Of a stretch of 64,000 bases of DNA, positions 34,768 through 43,383 are shown one piece after another; the stretch's first letter is position 1; every line of letters starts with the position of its first letter. The translations under genes were made by a program, and so were the position numbers. The stretch lies in assembly GCF_018403225.1 (NCBI RefSeq), contig NZ_BOSG01000005.1:62001-126000 (forward strand), written 5' to 3'. Source of the stretch: Paenibacillus sp. J23TS9. Its GTDB lineage: Bacteria > Bacillota > Bacilli > Paenibacillales > Paenibacillaceae. A model generated the notes under the pieces. That model saw only the letters and a program-made list of their open reading frames with translations. It searched no databases and was not told the origin of the DNA.

Positions 34768-35727
34768 GTGCATATAAAGGATGATAATCAGACTAGATAT
34801 TTTTTTCATCGGCGTATCTTGGTTTCGGTTATTTCGGCTGGCATGCTGCTGGGGGGAGTTACCTTTGCACACCAGGGCTATGCGGCTGCAGTCAGTGCGG
34901 GGACGGGGATTAACCAGGATCAAAATGATGCCTTAGCTTATTTGAATAGTATCCGGGCAAAACTCGGGCTGCAGGCTCTGAAGTACAATGGCAATATGTC
35001 CAAAGCAGCTCAGCTTCATGCGGTATATTACAATATGAATCATGAGAAAGCATCGCAAAGCGCTCATAGTGAAAGCAAAGGATTGCCCGGGTTTAAAGGG
35101 AGCACGATTGTTGATCGCTTGAAAGCATCCGGCTGGTCACCCGGCCCAAATGGGTATATGACAGGGGAGGCCATGCATTACGAGCAGACAACCATTAAGG
35201 GGGCTATCGAGGAATGGTTGGACACAGCCTATCACCGGGAAATCATCCTAAGTCACAAATACACTGAGGTCGGAATCGGTTTTGTGAATGGTACGGCAGT
35301 ATTGGATATGGCCGGGCCTTATGATCCAACCCCCATCAAGAGCGGAATCGCCGTGTACCCTTATGACGGTATGAAGAATGTCGGAGTAGGCTTTTATGGA
35401 AATGAGAATCCCAACCCGCTGAGTCAGTTCAATATCAAATCTTCCGGCTGCATTATATCTGCGACCACCGAAAAGGAAATGGTATGGCATCAAGCAAAGA
35501 TCACCGATCAGAATGGTAAGGAGATTCCAATCTTTGAGGAGCTTCATAACAAGGACACATTGTTTCTATACCCGAAATACGTATTAAAAGGCAATCATAC
35601 ATATCAAATTTCGCTGTCCTACGAAATGAAGGGAAGCCCCGGAAAAAAGAAAAAGATGTGGTCCTTCACCACAGGGGAGAGTCCTAAAGAGGATGTTGAA
35701 AGCGAAACTTCCTCCACAATAAAGTAA
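34768..35727 (+). CDS. Secreted CAP-domain (SCP-like) protein
   Basis: A 319-residue secreted protein. A signal segment (about 15-40, ending near GYAAAVS) is followed by a CAP domain (about 48-175) with ALAYLNSIRAKLGLQAL, NMNHEKASQSAHSE and the late region AYHREIILSHKYTEVGIGFV. A beta-rich C-terminal domain (about 180-305) follows. CAP proteins of this type are common surface proteins in Bacillales (YkwD-like), of poorly known biochemistry. The start is GTG 34768 with GAGAGG upstream; the nearby ATG 34757 runs into a stop. Confidence 0.88.
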   Translation: MHIKDDNQTRYFFHRRILVSVISAGMLLGGVTFAHQGYAAAVSAGTGINQDQNDALAYLNSIRAKLGLQALKYNGNMSKAAQLHAVYYNMNHEKASQSAHSESKGLPGFKGSTIVDRLKASGWSPGPNGYMTGEAMHYEQTTIKGAIEEWLDTAYHREIILSHKYTEVGIGFVNGTAVLDMAGPYDPTPIKSGIAVYPYDGMKNVGVGFYGNENPNPLSQFNIKSSGCIISATTEKEMVWHQAKITDQNGKEIPIFEELHNKDTLFLYPKYVLKGNHTYQISLSYEMKGSPGKKKKMWSFTTGESPKEDVESETSSTIK

Positions 35728-35828
35728 CTTGAAGGCGTCTAAGCAGCAGCACAGCAATCAAAGTGGTGGACACGCATATGGCATCCACGAAAACGCCAAA
35801 TGTACAACAGTGTATAAATAGATACGGA

Positions 35829-35853
35829 AGCCGTCCCACTAGGGGCGGTTTTC
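35829..35853 (+). terminator. Terminator after the CAP gene
   Basis: CCGTCCC (35831-35837) pairs with GGGGCGG (35842-35848) around ACTA, with one G-U pair, followed by TTTTC. Confidence 0.75.
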
Positions 35854-35883
35854 ATTTTCTCCAAGCAGTAGTAAAAATTAGGC

Positions 35884-35928
35884 TTTACATCATAGATGTT
35901 CTAGTGTACTATTCAACTATAACACTAG
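35884..35928 (+). promoter_or_regulatory. Promoter and inverted-repeat operator of the YtrA-type ABC operon
   Basis: TTTACA (35884-35889), a 17-base spacer and TACTAT (35907-35912). A perfect inverted repeat CTAGTGT (35901-35907) / ACACTAG (35922-35928) overlaps the -10 box and start point. It resembles YtrA-type GntR operators (AGTGTA...TACACT). The operon encodes such a regulator (37700), so autorepression relieved by cell-wall antibiotics is likely. Confidence 0.7.
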
Positions 35929-35946
35929 TACAAAGGAGATGTGAGC

Positions 35947-36912
35947 ATGAACCATCCTAATGATATACAGGCTGAAGACGCAGTACTTTCACTCAGGGGC
36001 GTTTCCAAAAAAATAGGCGGCAAAAGAATTGTCGATCAGCTTTCTTTTGATGTCCGTGAAGGAGAGGTTGTAGGACTGCTCGGACCTAACGGTGCGGGGA
36101 AGACGACGACCATCCGTATGATCGCAGGACTGATTCAAATGACTGAAGGAGATGTATTCGTCCGGGGCAGCAGCATCCGTCATGAGTGGAAGAAGGCGAT
36201 CCGCCATGTTGGGGCTATTATCGAGAACCCGGAGTTTTATCCGTACATGACAGGCTACGATAACCTGAAGCAGTACCAGCGGATGAATGACTGGATCAGT
36301 AATGATCGCATCAATGAGGTTGTCCGGCTGGTTGGACTTGAAAATGCCATGAAGAAGAAGGTCAAGGCATATTCGCTTGGCATGCGCCAGCGGCTCGGTA
36401 TTGCGCAGGCACTGCTTCATGAGCCCTCGGTACTCATTCTGGATGAACCGACTAATGGTCTTGATCCGGCAGGCATTCGTGAGATGCGTGATTACCTTAA
36501 AACGATTGCCCGCGAGGAAGGCATTTCGATCCTGGTATCGAGCCATCTATTGCTTGAGATGGAACAGCTGTGCAGCCGGGTCGTTGTAATCCAGGATGGA
36601 AAACTAGTAACAATCCGTACAATCGGCGAAAACGGTGGATCCGGGCAAGATGAGAAAGATCTTGTTCGCGTCATGTTCCGGGTCGGGCATTTGGAAGAGG
36701 CGCAGAAGGTGTTCGGAAATCATGAAAAGGCTGAGATTCTGAAGGTTGAACCTGAGCAGAATGAATTGATATTGTCGCTCCGGTACAAGGATATCCCGGA
36801 TATGGTCACTGCACTGGGTAGTGCTCAAATTCCGATCTATCAGATCACGGAGCTCAAACAGTCGCTGGAAGATGAATTTTTGAAATGGACAGGGGGAAAC
36901 CGCATTGCGTAG
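35947..36912 (+). CDS. ABC transporter ATP-binding protein (exporter type)
   Basis: A 321-residue ATPase. Walker A is GPNGAGKTT, the signature is YSLGMRQRLGIAQALLHEP, and Walker B is VLILDEP followed by TNGLDP. ATG 35947 lies eight bases after AAGGAG (35933-35938); the in-frame GTG 35941 is too close. C-terminal region (about 225-310) is of the type common to bacitracin or lantibiotic exporters. It overlaps the next gene, a permease, so both form an export pump. Confidence 0.9.
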   Translation: MNHPNDIQAEDAVLSLRGVSKKIGGKRIVDQLSFDVREGEVVGLLGPNGAGKTTTIRMIAGLIQMTEGDVFVRGSSIRHEWKKAIRHVGAIIENPEFYPYMTGYDNLKQYQRMNDWISNDRINEVVRLVGLENAMKKKVKAYSLGMRQRLGIAQALLHEPSVLILDEPTNGLDPAGIREMRDYLKTIAREEGISILVSSHLLLEMEQLCSRVVVIQDGKLVTIRTIGENGGSGQDEKDLVRVMFRVGHLEEAQKVFGNHEKAEILKVEPEQNELILSLRYKDIPDMVTALGSAQIPIYQITELKQSLEDEFLKWTGGNRIA

Positions 36913-37654
36913 CTTTAATAATCTGGTGTTAAATGAATGGCTTAAAATGTCCAAAAAACGCAGCTTTTTTATTCCTTATGCGATCATCGCCGCCGTGGCA
37001 GCGGTACTCGCTTGGGTATTAAAACGCTGGGCCGGTGATATGGTAGAATCCGCATTCGATTATACGGCCATGATGTCCAGCACAAGCGGCTTCGGACAGT
37101 TCACGGCCATGCTTGCTGTTATATTCACTGCCGGCTTGGTATCCGGAGAGCATGGGCATGGAACGATTAAATTTTTGCTTATCCGTGGACAGAGCCGGGG
37201 AAAAGTTCTCGCTTCCAAGTATGTTACCGCTTTGCTTTTTGCATTGACGCTCATCGTTTGGATGAACGTGGTCAGCTTTGCTTCTGGTGCCGTCCTGTTC
37301 GGGACCGAGCACTCGGCCGGGGCATGGCGTGATATTTTGATCGCAAGCGGAAGCTCGCTGGTTTATAGCATAGTCTTTATGACGCTGGGATTTATGATGG
37401 GTGTGCTGACGCGTTCCACGGGAGCAGCAATGGGCGTAGGTATGGCTGCTATCATGCTCAGCGGCATCACGATTCCAAAAAACTTTTATAAATATGTGCT
37501 GTTCCCGAATGCGGATTTGTCGATATACAGTCATGGTGGACATCCGCCGATCGAAGGGATGACGCTTCCGTTTTCAATTGTGATTATAGCGGTATATATT
37601 GTCTTGTTTCTTGGCGCAAGCTTTGTTACGTTTAAGAAACGTGATATTGCCTAA
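36905..37654 (+). CDS. ABC-2 type permease
   Basis: A 249-residue membrane protein with six hydrophobic segments. TTG 36905 has AGGGGG upstream and overlaps the ATPase stop by eight bases. The extracytoplasmic GHPPIEGMTLP segment precedes the last helix. It probably forms the channel for the upstream ATPase. Confidence 0.88.
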   Translation: MRSFNNLVLNEWLKMSKKRSFFIPYAIIAAVAAVLAWVLKRWAGDMVESAFDYTAMMSSTSGFGQFTAMLAVIFTAGLVSGEHGHGTIKFLLIRGQSRGKVLASKYVTALLFALTLIVWMNVVSFASGAVLFGTEHSAGAWRDILIASGSSLVYSIVFMTLGFMMGVLTRSTGAAMGVGMAAIMLSGITIPKNFYKYVLFPNADLSIYSHGGHPPIEGMTLPFSIVIIAVYIVLFLGASFVTFKKRDIA

Positions 37655-37699
37655 TGCAGCCAGGGAGCCGAAGCTGACGGCGAAAGGAGTCTATTCCCA

Positions 37700-38116
37700 T
37701 TGAGCATCGAATTTGACAACAATTTGCCGATCTATCTCCAAATCATGAACCATATCAAAAGGCAGATCGTATCCGGTCTGCTTCAGCCCGGTGATAAAAT
37801 TCCGTCGGTAAGGGAGCTTGCGGCGGATTTACAGATTAATCCGAACACGATCCAGCGAACGTTTCAGGAGCTCGAACGCGAGGAAGTAGTGGAGACAAAA
37901 CGCGGGCTGGGAAGATATGTGACAAGCGAGGGATCCAAAATTATGGCGATTAAAAAGGAAATGGCTGGCGATTTGATTCACCAATTCATACATGGTATGC
38001 AGGAGTTGGGGTTCAAGAATCAGGATATCGTCACCATCGTAAAGGAAGCAGTGGCGGTCAAAGACAACACGGACCGGAAGGGGGCTTCTCCGGATGGACA
38101 CATTGCTGAAGGTTAA
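37700..38116 (+). CDS. YtrA-family GntR regulator
   Basis: A 138-residue regulator with the winged helix (about 8-75) containing IPSVRELAADLQINPNTIQRTFQELEREEVVETKRGLGRYV and a short C-terminal dimerisation tail (about 80-120), the hallmark of the YtrA subgroup. The start is TTG 37700 with AAGGAG at 37684-37689. It lies between two ABC transporters in one operon and probably binds the inverted repeat at 35901-35928. YtrA-type repressors respond to cell-wall antibiotics. Confidence 0.88.
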   Translation: MSIEFDNNLPIYLQIMNHIKRQIVSGLLQPGDKIPSVRELAADLQINPNTIQRTFQELEREEVVETKRGLGRYVTSEGSKIMAIKKEMAGDLIHQFIHGMQELGFKNQDIVTIVKEAVAVKDNTDRKGASPDGHIAEG

Positions 38117-38792
38117 CGGCGTATCCAAAAAGTATGGTTCCAAGATTGCCTTGGATAACGTAAGCTTCGACATCAGACCAGGAAAAATCACCGGTCTGCT
38201 TGGCTCCAATGGAAGCGGTAAGAGCACGCTGATGCAAATCATTGCAGGCCTTACCCCTGCTACAGCCGGTGATATCTCTGTCATGGGAAAACCCATCGGC
38301 AGAGAAACGAAAAGCCTGATTTCCTATATGCCGGACCGTCCGCTAACAGAGAGCTGGATGAAGGTGAAGGACGCCGTCGCCTTTTATAAGGATTTTTATG
38401 CGGATTTTAATGTGGAAAAGGCACGTGAAATGCTCGATTTTATGAATTTGAACGAAAAAAGCAGCGTCAGCGTGCTGTCCAAAGGCATGAATGAACGGCT
38501 GCAGTTGACCTTGGCCCTCTCCCGTAACGTCAATCTGTATTTGCTGGATGAGCCGATTGGCGGGGTAGATCCTGTGGCCCGAGGTAAAATTCTGGATGCC
38601 ATTGTGCGCTTTTACAGTGAAGAAAGCAGCCTCATCATCTGTACCCACCTGGTAAGGGATATGGAAAGGATTTTCGATGAAGTCTTGTTTTTAAACAGTG
38701 GAAGCATCGTACTCAACGAAGAAGTGGAGAGCATCCGCCTGAAGCACGGAAGGAGCGTCGACGACATGTTTAAAGAGGTGTTCGGCGAATGA
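38094..38792 (+). CDS. ABC transporter ATP-binding protein (YtrB-like)
   Basis: A 232-residue ATPase. Walker A is GSNGSGKST, the signature region is VLSKGMNERLQLTLALSR, and Walker B is LYLLDEP followed by IGGVDP. It overlaps the regulator stop by 23 bases, with GGGGGC upstream. The first signature residue pair is SKG instead of SGG, as in many YtrB/EcsA-like exporters. It works with the next membrane gene. Confidence 0.9.
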   Translation: MDTLLKVNGVSKKYGSKIALDNVSFDIRPGKITGLLGSNGSGKSTLMQIIAGLTPATAGDISVMGKPIGRETKSLISYMPDRPLTESWMKVKDAVAFYKDFYADFNVEKAREMLDFMNLNEKSSVSVLSKGMNERLQLTLALSRNVNLYLLDEPIGGVDPVARGKILDAIVRFYSEESSLIICTHLVRDMERIFDEVLFLNSGSIVLNEEVESIRLKHGRSVDDMFKEVFGE

Positions 38793-39535
38793 TCAAGCTG
38801 CTTAAATATGATTTGCGGCGGAATGCGAATCTTTTACTCGGGGTAACGGTGGTCCTGATCATTGGTGAGCTAGTACTCCTATGGTCCCGTGCCGCTCTTG
38901 AAATTAAGCTGGTCTTAACTGTGTTCTTTTTTATCGCAGCTGCTGTTATCTTCACGATATCCAGCCTGAAGGTTTTTGATTATAACATCAAATCGGTCAG
39001 CCGAAGGCTTTTGCCCGTCCATGCCTTCTCTTATGTTTGGGCGTCTCTGTTGTACGGATTGATCAATACCTTGGTTCTTACCTTGATTGGAATAGGGACC
39101 GCGTTCTACTTTTTTGCAAAAATCGATACTTCCCTAATAGGTGACATTTTCCGTATCCCTGTGCCTGTTATGGCCGGAATCGTGGTGGAGTATATTCTGG
39201 TGCTTGTATATGGGTATTTCACGATTTATGTGACCATTGCTTTAGCACGCAGCATCACGAGAAAAGGCGTATTCTGGGTTGGTCTGATCATCTTTTTGAT
39301 CATTACGAACGTCACGGGATGGCTTGAAAACCTGATGTTTAACCGCGACTCTTCGCAAATCTTCAGCTTGGTGACCTTTCATGCGGAGGTGAGTAACGGT
39401 GTGTTGTCGCATGACATGGCAAACTCCAGTATGAACTTAAACTCTATAGGAACGCTGATATTCGAAGTCCTGCTCTGCGCAGTGTACCTTCTTGTCATTA
39501 AGTGGTGTGTGGAGAAAAGAATTGAAGCCAAGTAA
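38789..39535 (+). CDS. Membrane subunit of the second ABC exporter
   Basis: A 248-residue protein with about six membrane helices. Its start overlaps the ATPase stop (ATGA). The pair probably forms the second exporter of the operon. I cannot assign a substrate; cell-envelope antibiotics or peptides are typical for this layout. Confidence 0.82.
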   Translation: MIKLLKYDLRRNANLLLGVTVVLIIGELVLLWSRAALEIKLVLTVFFFIAAAVIFTISSLKVFDYNIKSVSRRLLPVHAFSYVWASLLYGLINTLVLTLIGIGTAFYFFAKIDTSLIGDIFRIPVPVMAGIVVEYILVLVYGYFTIYVTIALARSITRKGVFWVGLIIFLIITNVTGWLENLMFNRDSSQIFSLVTFHAEVSNGVLSHDMANSSMNLNSIGTLIFEVLLCAVYLLVIKWCVEKRIEAK

Positions 39536-39628
39536 AGCATAACTATTTAAATTTGGATGGCACCACTTGCTTCTCGTCCCTTCGGATGAGGAGCTATTTG
39601 TATATTATTATCAAGTTTTAATTCTAAG

Positions 39629-39703
39629 GCGCGGTATCTCAGTTGGTAGAGCATAGAATGACCTCTGTCAGGGTAGCCCTAAACAATGAGGACTCGAATC
39701 ACA
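39629..39703 (+). pseudogene. tRNA-like relic
   Basis: GCGCGGTATCTCAGTTGGTA followed by GAGCA is a well-kept tRNA acceptor strand and D-arm. The anticodon region (about 39655-39672) and T-arm (GGACTCGAATC near 39690) are recognisable but no longer pair properly, and the 3' acceptor strand and CCA are missing. It is in the 324-base gap before the GNAT gene. Nothing else in that gap is clear. Confidence 0.6.
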
Positions 39704-39859
39704 ACACATAATGATCAGCAAATGGTCGTCATTTAAGAAACTTAGGTTATCATTGACAATCATTTTAAACATGATAGCTTGAACATATACCTGCAGTTTA
39801 AAGAGAGGGTGATTCAATATAATCATTAAGCAATGCTCTTTCGTTGATGTTCAGCAGCA

Positions 39860-40591
39860 ATGAAAGAATACCTTCATACATTATCCTCGCCTTTCGATTC
39901 TTTTTTGGAAAATCACATTCTTTCGTCTACGTATTACATGATCTGTGAGGAGACGAAAGAGATCGGTTACTACGCAATATATCATCACGAGCTACTTACA
40001 CAGTTTTATATCCATCGATCCTTCCAAATGCACTCGCAGATGCTGTTTAATCAAGTGCTTGAGCAGCATGCCATAAAATCTCTTTTTGTACCTACTTGTG
40101 ATGAACTTTTCACCAGCTTATCGCTAGACCATGAGTTTATTATCGAGAGACAGGCTTACTTTTTTCAAGACAGTCAAAAAGACCTGAATGGAAGCGATGT
40201 GCGGAAAGATGAGGTATTTCGCCCTGCGAATTTGGAGGATCTTCAAACAATCCAGCATATTTGCGGTGATTTTCTGAACAACTACGAAGAGAGTATTACA
40301 AGCGGACAGCTTTTTGCTTATTACAGAGGACCTCAGCTATTAGGGATTGGAATCGTCGAGAAATCTAAAATGTTCGAGAACATGGGGAGCATAGGCATGT
40401 TCACCAATGGAGCGTTCAGACAGCAAGGCGTTGGAAGGACCATTATTACGCAATTAAGAGAATGGTGTAGCCAGCAAGGGATTAAGCCCATTAGCGGATG
40501 CTGGTACTACAATGAAGCTTCCAAGAGAACCTTGGAAAGCGCCGGTATGGTGACCAAGACAAGACTCTTACATATGAAGACAACTTCTTGA
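39860..40591 (+). CDS. GNAT-family N-acetyltransferase
   Basis: A 243-residue protein. The C-terminal half (about 115-235) is a GNAT fold with the acetyl-CoA loop FRQQGVGRTIITQL and the late motif YYNEASKRTLESAGMV. The N-terminal half (about 1-110) is a divergent domain, possibly a second, degenerate GNAT fold. ATG 39860 is the only in-frame start and has a poor ribosome site. The substrate is unknown. It lies 55 bases before a VOC protein. Confidence 0.82.
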   Translation: MKEYLHTLSSPFDSFLENHILSSTYYMICEETKEIGYYAIYHHELLTQFYIHRSFQMHSQMLFNQVLEQHAIKSLFVPTCDELFTSLSLDHEFIIERQAYFFQDSQKDLNGSDVRKDEVFRPANLEDLQTIQHICGDFLNNYEESITSGQLFAYYRGPQLLGIGIVEKSKMFENMGSIGMFTNGAFRQQGVGRTIITQLREWCSQQGIKPISGCWYYNEASKRTLESAGMVTKTRLLHMKTTS

Positions 40592-40645
40592 AAATTGAAG
40601 CTCATACGATGAATCTGAAAGTAAAACTCTTTAGGAGATGAGATC

Positions 40646-41068
40646 ATGACCAAAGAAATTTGGATCAATTTGCCCGTAAAGGATATCCAAAGATCGAAAC
40701 AGTTTTTTACCGAGATTGGATTTTCACTGAATCCGCACCTAGCAGATAGCGAAGATAAGGCCGGCCTGATCATTGGAGATAAACAGGTTGTAGTGATGCT
40801 TTTTCCCGAACCTACTTTTAAAGGTTTTACAGGCAATGAAATCCCAAATCCGGTACATGCAACCCAAGCTTTATTCTCCATTGATGCAGAGAGTAAGGAA
40901 GAAGTGGATGAACTGGTTGAGAAGGTCGTGAAGGCAGGTGGGACCATATTCGGACAGCCTGAGGATCGAGGGGGAATGTATGGAGCGGGCTTCGCGGATT
41001 TGGATGGTCATCGGTGGAATGTATTGTACATGGATCTGAGTGTGATGCAGCAACCAGAAGAGGCATAA
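40646..41068 (+). CDS. VOC-family (glyoxalase/bleomycin-resistance fold) protein
   Basis: A 140-residue protein with the paired beta-alpha-beta-beta-beta modules of the VOC fold: IWINLPVKDIQRSKQFF at the start and GAGFADLDGHRWNVLYMD near the end. TTAGGAGATGAGATC precedes the ATG. The family includes metal-dependent lyases, dioxygenases and drug-binding proteins, and the sequence does not decide among them. Confidence 0.85.
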   Translation: MTKEIWINLPVKDIQRSKQFFTEIGFSLNPHLADSEDKAGLIIGDKQVVVMLFPEPTFKGFTGNEIPNPVHATQALFSIDAESKEEVDELVEKVVKAGGTIFGQPEDRGGMYGAGFADLDGHRWNVLYMDLSVMQQPEEA

Positions 41069-41252
41069 ATATGCCCAGGGAATGGCATCCGGAGCCTTTT
41101 GCAGACGCTTGCAAACCGTACTTCCAACCGGGTACAATAGGATTAACTTACAGGCGGAATTAACCTTCACATTAATATTTAATGGAAATAATCTCCCAGA
41201 TAAGCAACGGTTTTTGGAACGTTGATGTGAAACAGGAAGGGGACGGAAAGCT

Positions 41253-42113
41253 TTGCAAAGCATGCAGGAAATGGGAAAAACACTGCTCAGTATCCGGAGC
41301 CATTTTAATGGGTTGACCAAGACCGAGCAAAAGGTCGCACAGTATATTTTGGAGAATGCTCAGGATTTGATCTATGATTCGGTTACGGAGCTTGCGGAGA
41401 AGGCAGATGTTGGAGAGACGACCGTGCTGCGTTTTTGCCGGAAAATGAAATTTCAGGGGTTTCAGGACTTTAAGCTCTCACTCGCACAGGATTTGGTGAA
41501 ACCAACCGATCATATTCATGAGGAAATTGCGGAAGACGATGATCCGCTCACCCTCAGTCATAAAATTATCGGGACGCATCTCCGTACGCTGGAGCAAACG
41601 CGTGAACTGGTCAATGAGGATCAGTTAACCCAGGCGATTCATGCGCTGACTGAAGCTTTAAACATCCACTTTTTTGGTGTAGGCTCCTCAGGCTTAACGG
41701 CAACACAGGGAGCGCACAGCTTTGCCAGAATCGGCAAGAATAGTATGGCGAATACAGATACCCATTTTCAGGCGATGCAGGCTTCGCTGATGAATAAGGG
41801 GGATGTGGCCGTCGGACTGTCAATCTCGGGGAGCACGAAAGATACCATCGATAACCTTAACATTGCCAAAAAAGCGGGTGCCCGCATTATTGCCATTACG
41901 AGTAATGCCCGCTCGCCAATTACGAAAGTTGCGGATATCGTCCTTATTATGGTGGGTAGGGAAAATCCGCTGCAGGGCAGCTCACTTGCGGCTAAAATCT
42001 CACAGCTCGCAATTATTGATATTCTGAATGTGGCCGTGTCGCTGAAAATGAAGAGTGAGGCCATTAAATACAGAGAGATTACCGCCAAAGCGACCTCGGA
42101 CAAGCTGTATTAA
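41253..42113 (+). CDS. MurR/RpiR-family regulator (HTH_6 + SIS)
   Basis: A 286-residue regulator. The N-terminal HTH (about 5-80) contains VTELAEKADVGETTVLRFCR. The SIS sugar-phosphate-binding domain (about 120-265) includes FFGVGSSG and GLSISGSTKDTI. TTG 41253 has GAAGGGGA upstream; ATG 41262 is an alternative. This family senses phosphorylated sugars and usually controls adjacent sugar genes, but none is next to it. Confidence 0.88.
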   Translation: MQSMQEMGKTLLSIRSHFNGLTKTEQKVAQYILENAQDLIYDSVTELAEKADVGETTVLRFCRKMKFQGFQDFKLSLAQDLVKPTDHIHEEIAEDDDPLTLSHKIIGTHLRTLEQTRELVNEDQLTQAIHALTEALNIHFFGVGSSGLTATQGAHSFARIGKNSMANTDTHFQAMQASLMNKGDVAVGLSISGSTKDTIDNLNIAKKAGARIIAITSNARSPITKVADIVLIMVGRENPLQGSSLAAKISQLAIIDILNVAVSLKMKSEAIKYREITAKATSDKLY

Positions 42114-42150
42114 AAAAGTACGGATTCTACAAAACCAAGTGATGCCATTC

Positions 42151-42176
42151 GACTCTCATCCGGGAGTCTTTTTTCA
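42151..42176 (+). terminator. Terminator after the MurR/RpiR gene
   Basis: GACTCTC (42151-42157) and GGGAGTC (42162-42168) around a short loop, followed by TTTTTTC. Confidence 0.85.
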
Positions 42177-42216
42177 TGGTTCCAAGGTGAAACAATGGCC
42201 GGAAAGATAATGAAAA

Positions 42217-42339
42217 ATGGATACTGATTACATTCCTATTCCCGGAGGTTCGGATGAACAGCTCACGGGTAACTACTATGGGGTGTACGATGATCGCAAG
42301 CTTAATGTCACCAACAATATATATAGGGGGTGGTCTTAA
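42217..42339 (+). CDS. 40-residue small ORF coupled to the glycosylase gene
   Basis: An ATG at 42217 opens a 40-codon frame beginning MDTDYIPIPGGSDEQ and ending NIYRGWS. It is hydrophilic and acidic. Its TAA (42337-42339) overlaps the ATG of the glycosylase (TAATG), a typical coupling layout. GGAAAG lies about 11 bases before the start. An overlapping 47-codon frame from ATG 42254 with GGAGG also exists but runs into the glycosylase gene. I do not recognise the product. Confidence 0.5.
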   Translation: MDTDYIPIPGGSDEQLTGNYYGVYDDRKLNVTNNIYRGWS

Positions 42340-42854
42340 TGCCGGAAATACCGGATCATCTGGATTATGGATTGTCGGTCTTGTTTATTGGCTTTAATCC
42401 AAGCCTGCTGTCTGGGGAGACCGGTCATCATTACGCCAATCCGCGCAACAATTTTTACCGGATTCTGCATCGTGCGGGCCTGACACCGCGGCTTTATGAG
42501 GCATCCGAGGATCAGGACCTGCTGAGACTTGGCTACGGTTTTACCAACATCGTCGCCCGCCCAACGCGGGGAATTGACGATATCGACCGCAGCGAGTATG
42601 CGGAAGGGAGAGATATTCTGCATGCAAAACTGAAAGAATATCGACCCAAGATCGCTTGCTTTGTCGGAAAAGGCGTATATACCGAATACAGCAAAAAGAC
42701 TAAGGTGAACTGGGGCTTTCAACCAAGCCCGGTCATCCCTGAGATACACGAGTTCGTTGCCCCTTCCTCCAGCGGCTTGGTGCGGATGCCAATGGAAGAG
42801 ATCGTGGGCATCTACCGTCAGCTTGCGGGGTATATAGCGCAGAATGAAGAGTAG
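42339..42854 (+). CDS. mug: Mismatch-specific (G:T/U) DNA glycosylase, Mug family
   Basis: A 171-residue protein. The active-site motif GFNPS (Asn20) is followed by the family block SGETGHHYANPRNNFYRILHR. A later region KIACFVGKGVY and SSSGLVRMP complete the uracil-glycosylase fold. ATG 42339 has AGGGGG about ten bases upstream. It removes uracil or thymine mispaired with guanine. The upstream 40-residue frame is translationally coupled. Confidence 0.9.
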   Translation: MPEIPDHLDYGLSVLFIGFNPSLLSGETGHHYANPRNNFYRILHRAGLTPRLYEASEDQDLLRLGYGFTNIVARPTRGIDDIDRSEYAEGRDILHAKLKEYRPKIACFVGKGVYTEYSKKTKVNWGFQPSPVIPEIHEFVAPSSSGLVRMPMEEIVGIYRQLAGYIAQNEE

Positions 42855-43049
42855 CTGAAGATGGGAACAAATCGGGTGACAAGAAGTCAGGGAGGCCGGA
42901 CATAGCGCCCAGCCTCTTTTTGAAGGAGCGAATGTTGGATCATAAACATGACTCCAGCGGAGAGGGCTAACGATTGCAGCAACGTTCAGCCGCAAAGCGC
43001 TGCCAGCTGTATAGGTAACTACGCCCGTCAACAGGGCGCCGCACAACAC

Positions 43050-43083
43050 AAAAAAGCTGTCCCGTGAGGGACAGCTTTTTTTC
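43050..43083. terminator. Bidirectional terminator between mug and the qox operon
   Basis: AAAAAGCTGTCCC (43051-43063) pairs with GGGACAGCTTTTT (43068-43080) around GTGA. It has A and T runs on both sides. Confidence 0.9.
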
Positions 43084-43097
43084 TCTTACCATCAAAC

Positions 43098-43382
43098 TTA
43101 TCTAAATCCCCAAATCATCGTAAACAACGTACCGAAAACCGTAACGACGCCAACGAATACCGCATAACCGATATTGAGGTACAACTGCTTCTTGGAAGAA
43201 GTCTCACCGATGTGCATGAACAGCACCAGCTGCAGAGATGCCTGAATCAATGCACAAATCACCAGAATAACGATGCCTGCGGTGAACGTCAGATCCCAGT
43301 AGATAACGCCCAGTGCCACAAGTGAAAGGACTAGCGAGAAGATATATCCCATCACGTGACGTATCGGGAATAATCGTGCCAT
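43098..43382 (-). CDS. qoxD: Quinol oxidase subunit IV
   Basis: A 94-residue protein with three membrane helices, typical of the small CyoD/QoxD/CtaF-like subunit. It starts one base after the subunit III stop with AAAGGA upstream. It assembles with the catalytic core as the last gene of the operon. Confidence 0.9.
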   Translation of the reverse strand: MARLFPIRHVMGYIFSLVLSLVALGVIYWDLTFTAGIVILVICALIQASLQLVLFMHIGETSSKKQLYLNIGYAVFVGVVTVFGTLFTMIWGFR

Positions 43383-43383
43383 A

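Noticed and set aside
42254..42397. 47-codon frame overlapping the glycosylase start
   Set aside because: It has a GGAGG site but overlaps the coupled 40-codon frame and the glycosylase gene in other phases, so it is less plausible.
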